Shown here: piece after piece, positions 25,102 to 34,214 of the stretch | Numbering within the stretch: the first letter of the stretch is position 1 | Layout: each line of letters starts with the position of its first letter | Assembly (NCBI GenBank): GCA_020249505.1 | Contig: JADCFN010000070.1 | Location: forward strand, 1 to 59,998 | DNA from: Roseomonas sp. | Lineage (GTDB): Bacteria > Pseudomonadota > Alphaproteobacteria > Acetobacterales > Acetobacteraceae | Direction: 5' to 3' | Length of the DNA: 59,998 bases | Made by a program: the position numbers and the translations under genes | Notes under the pieces: model-generated | Seen by the model: the letters and a program-made list of their open reading frames with translations, nothing else | Told to the model about the DNA's origin: nothing | Database searches by the model: none

Positions 25102-26697
25102 ATGGCAACCGCTTCGCACGCCCACCACGACGATCATCACGATCACAAGCCGGGCTTTGTGTCCCGCTGGTTCTTTTCAACGAACCATAAGGATATCGGC
25201 ACGCTCTACATCATCTTCTCGCTGGTTGCGGCGGTGGTGGGGATTGGCATTTCGCTGCTGATGCGCCTGGAACTCATGTATCCGGGCATGCAGATTTTCT
25301 CCGATGGCCAGATGTGGAATGCCTATATTTCCGCCCATGGCCTGATCATGGTGTTCTTCGTGGTCATGCCGGCGCTGATTGGTGGCTTCGGCAATTGGTT
25401 CGTGCCAATCATGATCGGGGCGCCGGATATGGCCTTCCCGCGCATGAACAATATCTCCTTCTGGTTGCTGGTACCGGCCTTCCTGTTGCTCGCGGCAAGC
25501 CTTTTCGTGGGTGAGGGTCCGGGCGCAGGCTGGACGATCTATCCGCCGCTGTCAGACAGCACCTTCCATTCTGGCCCTGCTATGGATCTGGCGCTGTTTT
25601 CCCTGCATTTGGCGGGCGCTTCGTCCATTATGGGTGCAGCCAACTTCATCACCACCATTTTCAACATGCGCGCGCCTGGCATGACGCTGCACAAGATGCC
25701 GCTATTCGTGTGGTCCATGCTGGTCACGGCCTTCCTGCTGCTGCTGGCGGTGCCGGTGCTGGCGGGTGCGATCACCATGCTGATCACGGACCGCAATTTC
25801 GGCACGGCCTTCTTCCGCCCTGAAGGCGGCGGTGACCCGGTGCTGTTCCAGCATCTGTTCTGGTTCTTCGGCCACCCGGAAGTCTACATCATGATCCTGC
25901 CGGGCTTTGGCATCATCAGCCATGTGATTTCCACCTTCAGCCGCAAGCCCGTGTTCGGTTACCTGGGCATGGCCTACGCGATGGTGGCGATTGGCTTTGT
26001 GGGCTTCCTGGTCTGGGCGCACCACATGTACACTTCGGGCATGGATGTGGACACGCGCGCCTACTTCATGGCGGCCACGATGGTGATCGCAGTGCCGACT
26101 GGCGTGAAAATCTTCTCCTGGATCGCGACCATGTGGGGCGGTTCGATGCGGCTTGATACGCCGATGCTATTCGCCATTGGCTTCATCTTCCTGTTCACTG
26201 TGGGTGGCGTGACTGGCGTTGTGCTGGCCAATGCGGGCATCGACCAGGTGCTACACAACACCTATTACGTGGTGGCGCACTTCCATTACGTGCTGTCGCT
26301 CGGTGCGGTGTTCTCGATCTATGCGGGCTTCTATTACTGGATTGGCAAGATGTGCGGCCGGCAATATCCGGAAACGCTGGGCAAGATCCATTTTTGGATG
26401 ACCTTTGTCGGCGTGAACCTGACCTTCTTCCCGATGCATTTCTCGGGCAATCAGGGCATGCCGCGCCGCTATCCGGATTATCCGGAAGCCTTCTGGGGGT
26501 GGAACTACATCGCTTCGATTGGTTCGCTGATCTCGGTGGCGTCCTTCCTGTTCTTCTTCTACATCGTCTGGGTGACGCTGCGTTCGGGCGCCAAGGCTGC
26601 GGCCAATCCCTGGGGTGCAGGTGCGACGACCTTGGAATGGCAAGTTGCCTCGCCGCCGCCCTTCCACACTTTTGAGAAAATTCCTCGCATGCGCTAA
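25102..26697 (+). CDS. ctaD: Cytochrome c oxidase subunit I
   Basis: A 531-residue twelve-helix haem-copper oxidase catalytic subunit. Seen: the helix II haem a ligand region ([11 protein letters not shown]), the helix VI CuB and Tyr-His crosslink motif [18 protein letters not shown], the next CuB histidines [10 protein letters not shown] and the helix X haem ligands [10 protein letters not shown]. The N-terminal His-rich stretch [10 protein letters not shown] is unusual but not catalytic. Gap to ctaC is 23 bases. Confidence 0.97.
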   Translation: MATASHAHHDDHHDHKPGFVSRWFFSTNHKDIGTLYIIFSLVAAVVGIGISLLMRLELMYPGMQIFSDGQMWNAYISAHGLIMVFFVVMPALIGGFGNWFVPIMIGAPDMAFPRMNNISFWLLVPAFLLLAASLFVGEGPGAGWTIYPPLSDSTFHSGPAMDLALFSLHLAGASSIMGAANFITTIFNMRAPGMTLHKMPLFVWSMLVTAFLLLLAVPVLAGAITMLITDRNFGTAFFRPEGGGDPVLFQHLFWFFGHPEVYIMILPGFGIISHVISTFSRKPVFGYLGMAYAMVAIGFVGFLVWAHHMYTSGMDVDTRAYFMAATMVIAVPTGVKIFSWIATMWGGSMRLDTPMLFAIGFIFLFTVGGVTGVVLANAGIDQVLHNTYYVVAHFHYVLSLGAVFSIYAGFYYWIGKMCGRQYPETLGKIHFWMTFVGVNLTFFPMHFSGNQGMPRRYPDYPEAFWGWNYIASIGSLISVASFLFFFYIVWVTLRSGAKAAANPWGAGATTLEWQVASPPPFHTFEKIPRMR

Positions 26698-26721
26698 GGC
26701 TGCGAGGCCTATGGGGTAACG

Positions 26722-27675
26722 ATGAGCGATTCAGTCATCGAAAACGGCAAGGGGGGCACAGCCCCCCTTCCTGTTTCCTACAATATCTCGGAAGTGAGCG
26801 ATTGGGTTGCGCTGCTGAAGCCGCGCGTCATGTCGCTTGTGGTGTTTAGCGCCGTCGCAGGGCTGCTAGTCGCGCCGGGGTATTTGAATCCCGTACTGGC
26901 GGTGATCGCCATTCTCTGCATCGCGGTGGCCGCCGGTGCCTCGGGTGCCATCAACATGTGGTATGATCGCGATATTGATGCGGTCATGCGTCGTACCGCG
27001 CGCCGGCCCATCCCCGCCGGGCGCATCGCGCCCGATGCTGCGCTTACATTTGGCATTCTGCTGGGCGTTGGGTCTGTTGTGGTGATGGCTTTCGCCACCA
27101 ATTACCTGGCGGCCGGCGTGCTGGCCTTTTCCATCCTGTTTTATGTGGTGGTTTACACCATGTGGCTGAAGCGCCGCACGCCACAGAACATTGTCATTGG
27201 TGGTGCCGCCGGCGCCTTCCCGCCGCTGATTGGCTGGGCCGCAGTGACGGGTGACATCACCCTGGTGCCGATCATGCTTTTCGCCATCATCTTCATTTGG
27301 ACGCCGCCGCATTTCTGGGCGCTATCGCTTTGGGCGCATGAGGATTACGCCAAGGCCGGCGTGCCGATGCTGCCGGTGACGGCTGGCGCGCGCGAAACCC
27401 GCAAGCAGATCCTGTATTATACGCTGGCGCTGGCGCCGCTTGGGATGGCGCCTTGGCTGATCGGCTTTTCTGGCCCGATCTATGGCGGGATTGCCGCGCT
27501 GCTAGGGTTGAATTTCATCCGTCACGCTGTCGCCGTATTGCGTGAGCCGCAGGATGAGACGGGCCGCAGCCTGGAAGGCGACAAGGCCGCGAAGAAATGC
27601 TTCCGCTTTTCGCTGACCTATCTTTTCGCGCTTTTCGCCGTGTTAGCCGCTGAAAAACTGATCCTGTCGCCATGA
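26722..27675 (+). CDS. ctaB: Protohaem IX farnesyltransferase (haem O synthase)
   Basis: A 317-residue UbiA-family membrane enzyme that adds a farnesyl group to haem b to give haem o, the precursor of haem a for subunit I. The two Asp-rich motifs are seen: NMWYDRDIDAVMRRTARRPIP and a second near WAHEDYAKAGVPMLPV. About nine hydrophobic helices. Its stop overlaps the start of the small gene at 27672 (ATGA). Confidence 0.95.
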   Translation: MSDSVIENGKGGTAPLPVSYNISEVSDWVALLKPRVMSLVVFSAVAGLLVAPGYLNPVLAVIAILCIAVAAGASGAINMWYDRDIDAVMRRTARRPIPAGRIAPDAALTFGILLGVGSVVVMAFATNYLAAGVLAFSILFYVVVYTMWLKRRTPQNIVIGGAAGAFPPLIGWAAVTGDITLVPIMLFAIIFIWTPPHFWALSLWAHEDYAKAGVPMLPVTAGARETRKQILYYTLALAPLGMAPWLIGFSGPIYGGIAALLGLNFIRHAVAVLREPQDETGRSLEGDKAAKKCFRFSLTYLFALFAVLAAEKLILSP

Positions 27676-27800
27676 CCCCGGAAGAACGTGCCATTTTCGA
27701 AAAACGTCGGCGCGGGCGCAATATTGCACTGATGCTGCTATTGGTCGGGCTTTCGGTGCTGTTCTATTTCATCGGCATCGCGCGCCTACTGCGGTCTTGA
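27672..27800 (+). CDS. Small CoxF-like membrane protein
   Basis: A 42-residue reading frame: a charged N-terminus (MTPEERAIFEKRRRGRN) and one membrane helix (ALMLLLVGLSVLFYFIGIARLL). It fills the gap between ctaB and ctaG and overlaps ctaB as ATGA. A tiny gene in this exact place, called CoxF or simply a hypothetical oxidase assembly protein, is common in alphaproteobacteria. The role is inferred from position only. Confidence 0.75.
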   Translation: MTPEERAIFEKRRRGRNIALMLLLVGLSVLFYFIGIARLLRS

Positions 27801-27822
27801 GCAGCGGCGCGGCGCTTCCCAG

Positions 27823-28452
27823 ATGAAGGTCATGGATCAGGAAGCACAAAAGACAGTTCTCGCCCGGCGCAATCGCCGCACCGGCTTGGCTGCGGCAGGG
27901 GTTGTGACCTTCATGGTTGGGCTTTCTTTCGCAGCCGTGCCGCTTTACGATCTGTTCTGCCGTGTGACCGGCTTTGGTGGCACCACGCAGCGCAGCGCAG
28001 CAGCGCCCGGCGCGGCTGGTGATCGTCAGATCACCATCCGCTTCAACGCGACCACGCACCCCAATCTGCCCTGGCGCTTCATCCCAGAACAGCCAAGCGT
28101 GACGCTCCGCCTTGGTGAAGAAGGTCTCGCCTTCTATTCTGCGGCGAATCGCTCTGATGCGCCGGTCACGGGCGTTTCGACCTATAATGTCACGCCAGAG
28201 AAGGTCGGGCGCTATTTCCACAAAATCGCCTGCTTCTGCTTTGATGAACAAACGCTGGCGCCCGGTGAGCGTGTAGATATGCCGGTTACTTTCTGGGTGG
28301 ACCCCAAAATCGCCGAAGATCCCAGCACGCGCGACATTACCACCATCACGCTTTCCTATAGCTTCTTCCGTACCATCGAAGATGCAAAAAAGGCCGGCGC
28401 ATTGGCCAATGCGGGACCACATGTCGGGCGTGCCGGCACAAGGCAGAATTGA
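27823..28452 (+). CDS. ctaG: Cytochrome c oxidase assembly protein CtaG/Cox11
   Basis: A 209-residue copper chaperone that delivers CuB to subunit I. One N-terminal membrane helix (about 20-42) is followed by a periplasmic beta-barrel domain with FCRVTGFGGTTQ and the conserved CFCFDEQ copper-binding motif (KIACFCFDEQTL). Either ATG 27823 or ATG 27832 could be the start. Confidence 0.94.
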   Translation: MKVMDQEAQKTVLARRNRRTGLAAAGVVTFMVGLSFAAVPLYDLFCRVTGFGGTTQRSAAAPGAAGDRQITIRFNATTHPNLPWRFIPEQPSVTLRLGEEGLAFYSAANRSDAPVTGVSTYNVTPEKVGRYFHKIACFCFDEQTLAPGERVDMPVTFWVDPKIAEDPSTRDITTITLSYSFFRTIEDAKKAGALANAGPHVGRAGTRQN

Positions 28453-28572
28453 TTGACGGGTAAACCCTGTTTTCATGCCTGATGGGCTTGATTTCGGGGG
28501 CAGTTTCAGGATTGATGCGGGCGCCCGGTTCGGGCACTAAGCCCGTACCAGAGGAAGGCACCAGGACTGAAA

Positions 28573-29436
28573 ATGGCAAGCACATCTCACGCGCAGGCAA
28601 CCACGGCGGAGGGCGAAGCGCCGCCGCTGCATAAGCACCCGTATCACTTGGTTGATCCGTCACCCTGGCCGCTGGTGGGGTCCTTTGCTGGTGGCGCACT
28701 GGTGCTGGGCATTATTCTTTGGGCGCATTACGGCAGTCGCTCTATCTTCTTTATCGGCCTGGCTGGCATTCTGGCCACCATGTTCTTCTGGTGGCGCGAT
28801 GTGGTGAAGGAAAGCCGTACGCCTGGCCTGCATACGCCGATTGTGCGCATCGGGCTGCGTTATGGGATGACATTATTCATCGCGTCCGAAGTCATGTTCT
28901 TCGTGGCCTTCTTCTGGGCCTATTTCCATTTCGCGCTGTTCCCGGTGCATGTTTCGGGCGCTGAAGTGGCGATGTGGCCGCCCAAGGGCACGCTCACCTT
29001 CGATCCTTTCGATCTGCCCTTCCTGAACACCATGATCCTGCTGCTGTCGGGCTGTACTGTGACCTGGGCGCATCATGCCTTGCTGAACAATGATCAGAAG
29101 GGACTGATCCGGGGCCTGACGCTGACGGTTTTGCTTGGCGTGATCTTCACCGCCTTGCAGGTTTGGGAATACACCTTGGCACCTTTCCAGTTTTACAATG
29201 GTGGCATTTATTCCTCGACCTTCTTCCTCGCAACGGGCTTTCATGGCTTCCATGTGATCGTCGGCACGACCTTCCTGTTTGTCTGCCTGATACGCGCCAT
29301 GAAAGGCCATTTCACGCCGGAGAAGCATTTCGGCTTTGAAGCGGCTGCCTGGTATTGGCATTTCGTGGATGTGGTCTGGCTGTTCCTGTTTGTTTGCATC
29401 TATTGGTGGGGAGCGGGCGAAATCGCGCATCACTGA
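28573..29436 (+). CDS. ctaE: Cytochrome c oxidase subunit III
   Basis: A 287-residue seven-helix subunit. Family landmarks: HPYHLVDPSPWPLVGS, WWRDVVKESR, the helix III carboxylate region FIASEVMFFVAFFWAYFH, ATGFHGFHVIVGT and the final WHFVDVVWLFLFVCIYWWG. AGAGGAAGG lies upstream of the ATG. A 120-base gap from ctaG holds only a short GGGT/ACCC hairpin followed by TGTTTT, probably weak. Confidence 0.97.
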   Translation: MASTSHAQATTAEGEAPPLHKHPYHLVDPSPWPLVGSFAGGALVLGIILWAHYGSRSIFFIGLAGILATMFFWWRDVVKESRTPGLHTPIVRIGLRYGMTLFIASEVMFFVAFFWAYFHFALFPVHVSGAEVAMWPPKGTLTFDPFDLPFLNTMILLLSGCTVTWAHHALLNNDQKGLIRGLTLTVLLGVIFTALQVWEYTLAPFQFYNGGIYSSTFFLATGFHGFHVIVGTTFLFVCLIRAMKGHFTPEKHFGFEAAAWYWHFVDVVWLFLFVCIYWWGAGEIAHH

Positions 29437-29455
29437 AGTTTGGCAGGCACCGCCC

Positions 29456-29809
29456 GTGGAGACGCATGGCGGCGCCGGCCTGCTGAAATCAGCCCTTCTT
29501 GGCCGCTGCCCACAATGTGGGCGCGGCCATGTTTTTGCGGGGCTCTTGGATATCCGCCCGGCCTGCACCGAATGTGGTCTTGATTTTTCCGCCCATGATG
29601 CGGGGGATGGACCCGCCGTGGCAGGTATTTTCCTGATCGGCGCCATTGCGGTTGTGTTGGCGCTTTGGGTGGATCGGCGGTTTGAACCTAATCTTTGGGT
29701 GCATGCGCTGATCTGGCCCGCGGTGGTGCTGCCGCTATCTCTGATCGTGATGCGCTTCGCCAAGGCCATGTTGCTTGGCTTGCAATGGCGCCACCGCAGC
29801 ACGACTTGA
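29456..29809 (+). CDS. DUF983 family protein
   Basis: About 117 residues. A zinc-ribbon-like start (CPQCGRGHVF and CTECGLDFS) is followed by two membrane helices (AGIFLIGAIAVVLALWV and ALIWPAVVLPLSLIVM). DUF983 genes are commonly found between oxidase subunit III and surf1 in alphaproteobacteria, so an assembly role is inferred. The start is uncertain: GTG 29456 is chosen because it lies just after the ctaE stop; longer frames would overlap ctaE. Confidence 0.85.
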   Translation: METHGGAGLLKSALLGRCPQCGRGHVFAGLLDIRPACTECGLDFSAHDAGDGPAVAGIFLIGAIAVVLALWVDRRFEPNLWVHALIWPAVVLPLSLIVMRFAKAMLLGLQWRHRSTT

Positions 29810-29816
29810 AATTGTG

Positions 29817-30491
29817 ATGTCTTCTCGCCGGATGCTTTGGCCCGCTTTAGCGGGGCTGCCTGTTCTGATCATCCTGCTGGGGCTTGGCACTTGGCAGGCG
29901 CAGCGGTTGGTGTGGAAGACCGATTTGCTCGCGCGTATTGCCGCCGCCGAGGCCGCGCCGCCCGCGCCTTTCACCGACTCGCCGCTGCCCTACGCGAAGC
30001 TTGAGGCTGTGGGGCGTTTCGACCATGCTCGTGAAGCACTATTGGGTGTGGAAATTCGCGCGAATAGGATGGGCGCGCGGCTGATCGTCCCCTTCCTGCG
30101 CGATTCCGGGCCACCCCTATTAGTGGATCGCGGTTGGGTCCCCGTGGAGGGGCTGGCCGGTCTGCCGCGGCCCGAGGGGACACAAAGCATCACCGGCTAT
30201 ATCCGCTTCGGTGAGGCCGCTGGGCGCTTCGCCGCCCAGGATGATGTGGCGGGGCGGCGCTTTTATCACTTCGATCCTGCTGCCATTGGCGCGGCCTTGG
30301 GCCTGCCTGGCATTGCACCCTATGCAATGGTACTGCTCGGCCAGCCGGGAAGCCTGCCAGAGCCAGCACAGACCCTGCCGCGGCCGCGCAACAATCATCT
30401 TGGCTATGCCATCACCTGGTATGGGCTGGCGCTATCCCTGATTGGCGTTTTCGCGGCCTATGCCTGGCGTCAGCGGAAGGTCAAAAGGTAG
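29817..30491 (+). CDS. SURF1 family oxidase assembly protein
   Basis: A 224-residue membrane protein with one helix at each end (about 9-25 and 198-216) and a periplasmic region between them. Family motifs: LGTWQAQRLVWKTDLL, GARLIVPFLR, LLVDRGWVP and NNHLGYAITWYGLA. SURF1 helps insert haem a into subunit I. It closes the oxidase operon, starting seven bases after the DUF983 stop. Confidence 0.93.
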   Translation: MSSRRMLWPALAGLPVLIILLGLGTWQAQRLVWKTDLLARIAAAEAAPPAPFTDSPLPYAKLEAVGRFDHAREALLGVEIRANRMGARLIVPFLRDSGPPLLVDRGWVPVEGLAGLPRPEGTQSITGYIRFGEAAGRFAAQDDVAGRRFYHFDPAAIGAALGLPGIAPYAMVLLGQPGSLPEPAQTLPRPRNNHLGYAITWYGLALSLIGVFAAYAWRQRKVKR

Positions 30492-31012
30492 GCGGAGTGA
30501 CTGCGGCTTAGAAACGTGAAGCTTGCCCGTACTCCGCAGCGTGTGCCTTGGTTTGCTACTTCGACCCTTTCCAGGCCAGAGCGTCAGCAAGCCTCGCTCC
30601 CGGATCAACACCATTCCGCTTTGTGGCCGGCATCAGACTGGACATGGCGATGGCGCGCTCTTTGCCCCATACGCCTGGAAGTTCCGACAGATTATATAGA
30701 ATTGCTGCCGGGAACACGCCATCAGCCCGCCGCCGCGGCTGGCATCCGACAAGTCGCTGGTGCGTTCAAGTAAAGGCGGCTTGCGTCTTGCTACCTTGCT
30801 TTTTCTCGTCGTCGTCAGAGCCTTGCACGTTTGAGCCTTATGTTACGGGGCCAAAAAATAGGCTGGCACGCGGTCTGGTCACCACGAAACTGTCTGAGAC
30901 TGCCATAATCCGGGCCCAGTTTAGTCGAGGGATGCTGTCAGGCGAACTCCGCATCAGCGCCCGTGAAACCCGCCCGGCATCTCTACCGGGCGGATTGGTT
31001 CTGGAGTGGGCC
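30492..31012. other. Gene-poor gap between surf1 and an oligopeptide-type receptor gene
   Basis: I see no convincing gene in these 520 bases. The visible structures are an inverted repeat GCGGAGT (30492-30498) / ACTCCGC (30531-30537) directly after surf1, with a 32-base loop, and a hairpin at 30970-30993. Part of a long plus-strand frame crosses here, but it is mostly antisense to the receptor gene and its unique N-terminal part resembles nothing I know. Confidence 0.6.
30970..30993 (-). terminator. Probable terminator of the family-5 receptor gene
   Basis: An 8-base perfect stem CCGCCCGG/CCGGGCGG with an 8-base loop lies 19 bases past the stop codon. Only three T follow on the minus strand, so it may be weak. 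Confidence 0.5.
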
Positions 31013-32587
31013 TTACTGCCCCTGACGCACAAAGCGGAGCTGGATGTAGTTATCCGCCGTCTGCACTACATTCCAGCCCTGACGCACGGCCCAGACAATC
31101 TGCTGCTGATGCAGCGGAATATAGCCGACATCATTCTGAATGACCCGGCCCGCTTCCGTGATCAGCCCCTGGCGCGCAGTCTGGTTGGTTTCCACCGCAA
31201 TCCGGCTGATCAGTTCATCCAGGCGCGGGTTGGAATAGCCGCCATTGTTGAAAATGCCACGCGTGCCATCACGCGTGCCGGCCAGGTTGAACAGCGCGTT
31301 ATGGGCATCCGATGTCGCCGGCGTCCAACCCAGCAGATAGAAGCTGGTATTGTAGCCCGGTGCATTCACCTCGGCGAAGAAGCGCGCCCTGGTCTGCGCA
31401 TTCAGTGTCACACGGATATTGATGCGCGCCAGCATGGCAACAACGGCGGTGCAGATCGCCTCATCATTCACATAGCGGTCATTCGGGCAATCCAGCGTCA
31501 CGCCAAAGCCATTCGGATAGCCCGCTTCGGTCAGCAGGCGGCGTGCTTCGTTCAAGTCAACGCGCGGGCGCTGATCATCTTCCTCACGGAAGCCATTCAC
31601 GCCCGGGCCATAGATCAGATTGGTCGGGCGGGATTGGCCGCGCATCACGCTGCGCTGGATGGCGGTGGTGTCTATCGCCAATTGCATGGCGCGGCGCACG
31701 CGCACATCCTGGAAGGGATTCCTGCCCTGCACATCGGATTTCAGAAGCTGCGGGCGCATCTGATCCAGCCTAAGATAGATGGTCCGCAATTCCGGCCCCT
31801 GGATGATCCGCACACCTGGCGCCCGCGAAATCCGGTCCACATCCTGCGGCGGCACGGTATAGACAAAATCCATCTCACCCGAGAGCAGTGCCGCCACACG
31901 CGTTGCGTCATTGGAAATGATGTTCAATTCGGCGCGCGTCAGATTATGAACCGGCTTGTCCCACCAATTGGGATTGGGCGCGACCACCGTGCGCCGGTCC
32001 GGTTCACGCGACACCAGGATAAAGGGGCCGGTGCCCATGGCATTGCGTGTGGCAAAGTTTTCCTGCCGCGTTGTCAAATCCGCAGGACGTGTGGCGTTGT
32101 TCCTCTCCGCCCAGGCGCGGCTGAACATGCCCCAATTGGTGATTTCCTGCAGCAGGATCGGATTAGGCACATGGGTTTCGAAATCCACCGTGTGATTATC
32201 AATCTTGCGCACTTCCTTCACGGAAGCGAGCACACCTTGCACATTCGAACCAGGTGAGCGCGCGCGCTGCACGCTGAAGACAACATCATCAGCGGTGAAA
32301 GGCGTGCCATCCGAGAACTTCACGCCGCGGCGCAGATGAAAGCGCCAAACATTCGGCTGCGGCTGTTCCCAGCGTTCGGCAAGCGCGGCTTCCACCTTGC
32401 CTTCATGATCACGCCGCACCAGCGGCTCATAGAAATTGGACCCGAAGGCGAGCAGGAAGGTTTCCTGCCGGGTATAGGGATCCATGGAATTTACATCGCC
32501 ATCATTGGCCCAGCGGAAGTTATTGGCCTGGGCAGACAAGGCGGAACCGGCCAGCAAAGCGGCGGCAAGGATCAGGCGGCGCAGCAT
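31013..32587 (-). CDS. Family-5 ABC transporter substrate-binding protein (peptide/dipeptide type)
   Basis: A 524-residue periplasmic receptor. Signal peptide MLRRLILAAALLAGSALSAQA, then the family-5 pattern: DVNSMDPYTRQE, the WRFHLRRGVKFSDGTPFTADDVVFS block, GTGPFIL and DVRVRRAMQLAIDT. Such proteins bind peptides, opines or other solutes; the ligand cannot be read. No permease or ATPase genes are beside it, so it is an orphan receptor in this window. Confidence 0.93.
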   Translation of the reverse strand: MLRRLILAAALLAGSALSAQANNFRWANDGDVNSMDPYTRQETFLLAFGSNFYEPLVRRDHEGKVEAALAERWEQPQPNVWRFHLRRGVKFSDGTPFTADDVVFSVQRARSPGSNVQGVLASVKEVRKIDNHTVDFETHVPNPILLQEITNWGMFSRAWAERNNATRPADLTTRQENFATRNAMGTGPFILVSREPDRRTVVAPNPNWWDKPVHNLTRAELNIISNDATRVAALLSGEMDFVYTVPPQDVDRISRAPGVRIIQGPELRTIYLRLDQMRPQLLKSDVQGRNPFQDVRVRRAMQLAIDTTAIQRSVMRGQSRPTNLIYGPGVNGFREEDDQRPRVDLNEARRLLTEAGYPNGFGVTLDCPNDRYVNDEAICTAVVAMLARINIRVTLNAQTRARFFAEVNAPGYNTSFYLLGWTPATSDAHNALFNLAGTRDGTRGIFNNGGYSNPRLDELISRIAVETNQTARQGLITEAGRVIQNDVGYIPLHQQQIVWAVRQGWNVVQTADNYIQLRFVRQGQ

Positions 32588-32664
32588 GAAGCTTCTCCCA
32601 TCAATAGAATGTTCGGGAGATTACTATTTTTGCAGCGGCAGAAAAAGAGGATTCACGCGGGCAT

Positions 32665-32697
32665 GAAAAAGGCCCCGCTTCCATGGGAAGGGGGCCT
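32665..32697 (-). terminator. Rho-independent terminator of the F0 ATP synthase operon
   Basis: On the minus strand AGGCCCC pairs with GGGGCCT across a loop and is followed by TTTTTC. It lies 20 bases after the atpF stop. Confidence 0.9.
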
Positions 32698-32716
32698 AGG
32701 CGATTTAGTCTGGCTT

Positions 32717-33223
32717 TCAGGCGACGCGGAGCGCCCGGGGCAGATCAGCCACGCTGCGATCAATCAAGGCGCCATCCGCGGCGGCATCCATGGTTTCCGC
32801 CAATACCGCCCGTGTGGCGGCGGCGGCGATATCGGCCGCGGTATTGCGCACTTCGGCAATCGCGCTTGCTTCTGCCGCAGCGATACGCTGCATGGCAAGC
32901 TGCTTGCGCCGTTCGGCAGAAGCCTCCGCCTCTGCCGCCGCAGCGGACGCGATGCTCGCCGCTTGTGTCTTGGCGCGTGCGAGCAATTCAGCCGCTTCCT
33001 TCACGGCTTCTGCCCGGGTGGCTTCGGCTTCTTTCAGCTTCGCTTCGGCTTCAAGGCGGAGCTTATTTGCCTCATCAATCCGCTTGCGAATGCCATCCGC
33101 ACGGGAATCGAGCGCGCCAGTTCCCGCCTTCCAAAGCTTGCTGCCAAGCAGGACAAAGAAAAGCACAAAGGAAACTGCCACCCAGAATTTGGGATCGGCC
33201 AAGAAAGATGAATGGCTTTCCAT
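32717..33223 (-). CDS. atpF: F0F1 ATP synthase subunit b
   Basis: A 168-residue stator subunit. One N-terminal membrane helix (FWVAVSFVLFFVLLGSKLW) and a long charged coiled coil (about 40-130, Ala/Glu/Lys rich) that reaches to F1. It is the last gene of the F0 operon and shares one base with the preceding b' gene. Alphaproteobacteria have both b and b', as here. Confidence 0.94.
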   Translation of the reverse strand: MESHSSFLADPKFWVAVSFVLFFVLLGSKLWKAGTGALDSRADGIRKRIDEANKLRLEAEAKLKEAEATRAEAVKEAAELLARAKTQAASIASAAAAEAEASAERRKQLAMQRIAAAEASAIAEVRNTAADIAAAATRAVLAETMDAAADGALIDRSVADLPRALRVA

Positions 33224-33828
33224 TAGGCAATCCCCCTGGCAGCGGCTTCGCTGCGAACCGCCGCTTGCACCTGGCCGGCATCAGCAGAGGCACCAAGCTT
33301 CGTCAGCAGCGCGCCCACCGTATCCGATGCCACTTGCTGAACCGCACCAAGAGCCGCCTTGCGGCTTTGATCGATGCGCGCTTCCGCATCGGCAACCTGC
33401 TTGGCAAGCGCGGCATTCAGCGCTGCCAATTTAGCATCCATTTCCTGCTGGGCCGCTTGCATGGCGGCAGTCACGGCACCTTGTGCTTCGGAACGGGCGG
33501 CCTGGGTCGCTTCTCGCTGCGCGGCGATGGCGGCATCGGCTGACTGCATTGCAGCGCGCGCGGCTTCCAAATCAGCTTCAATGCGCTGGCGGCGATTGTC
33601 AATCACCGCCCCAAGACGAGGCAGCGCAACATAAGCAAGCAGCAGGAACAAGGCGAAGAAGATAATGACCTGCCAGACAATCTGGCCGATCAGCAGCGGG
33701 CCTTGCACCGGGTGGCCAAAGGCAAGCTGCGGCATACCTTCCACCGGTGGGCCACCGGCGGAACTCGCTGCCCAAGCTAATGCTGGCATCAAGGTGCTCA
33801 GCATCGTCGCAAGCATTATACGGCGCAT
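33223..33828 (-). CDS. atpG: F0F1 ATP synthase subunit b'
   Basis: A 201-residue relative of subunit b. It has an N-terminal extension with a signal-like hydrophobic start, then the membrane helix QIVWQVIIFFALFLLLAYVALPRLG and a long coiled coil (about 85-170). The PRLGAVIDNRRQRIEADLEAA stretch after the helix is the b' hallmark. The symbols atpG and atpF2 are both in use for this subunit; the true gamma subunit is not in this window. Confidence 0.92.
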   Translation of the reverse strand: MRRIMLATMLSTLMPALAWAASSAGGPPVEGMPQLAFGHPVQGPLLIGQIVWQVIIFFALFLLLAYVALPRLGAVIDNRRQRIEADLEAARAAMQSADAAIAAQREATQAARSEAQGAVTAAMQAAQQEMDAKLAALNAALAKQVADAEARIDQSRKAALGAVQQVASDTVGALLTKLGASADAGQVQAAVRSEAAARGIA

Positions 33829-33935
33829 AGGCTAACCCTCTTCGCGGCCTAGATAGCAGTCAGGTGGGGGAGAAGCTTCAACAAGCCCCACCCCGGACCA
33901 ACCTGCCCCGCCCCAAAGGTGCGGGGCCGCAGCCA

Positions 33936-34160
33936 TCAAGCGAAGAGAATCAGGAAGGCGATGAGCAGCGCGAAAAGCGCCACAGCTTCCGTCAGCGCGA
34001 AGCCCAGAATCCCGATCGGGAACACGGCATCACGGGCGGACGGGTTGCGGGCAACGCTGGTGATCAGCGCGGAGAAGATATTGCCAATCCCGAGACCCAC
34101 GCCGAACAGCGCAATAACGGCGATACCGGCACCAAGGGCCTTCGCAGCAGCAACTTCCAT
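33936..34160 (-). CDS. atpE: F0F1 ATP synthase subunit c
   Basis: A 74-residue proteolipid with two membrane helices and a polar RNP loop (residues 38-40). The proton-carrying carboxylate is E58 in [12 protein letters not shown]. The helix I glycine pattern [17 protein letters not shown] is typical of c-ring packing. No sodium-binding set is evident, so a proton-driven ring is likely. Confidence 0.96.
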   Translation of the reverse strand: MEVAAAKALGAGIAVIALFGVGLGIGNIFSALITSVARNPSARDAVFPIGILGFALTEAVALFALLIAFLILFA

Positions 34161-34214
34161 GACACATTCCTTCCGTTTGACTTCAACAGATTTCCGAAAA
34201 ACACCCAGCGTTCG

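Noticed and set aside
30548-32257. Plus-strand frame of 569 codons
   Set aside because: Three quarters of it is antisense to the family-5 receptor gene, and the first 150 residues resemble no protein family.
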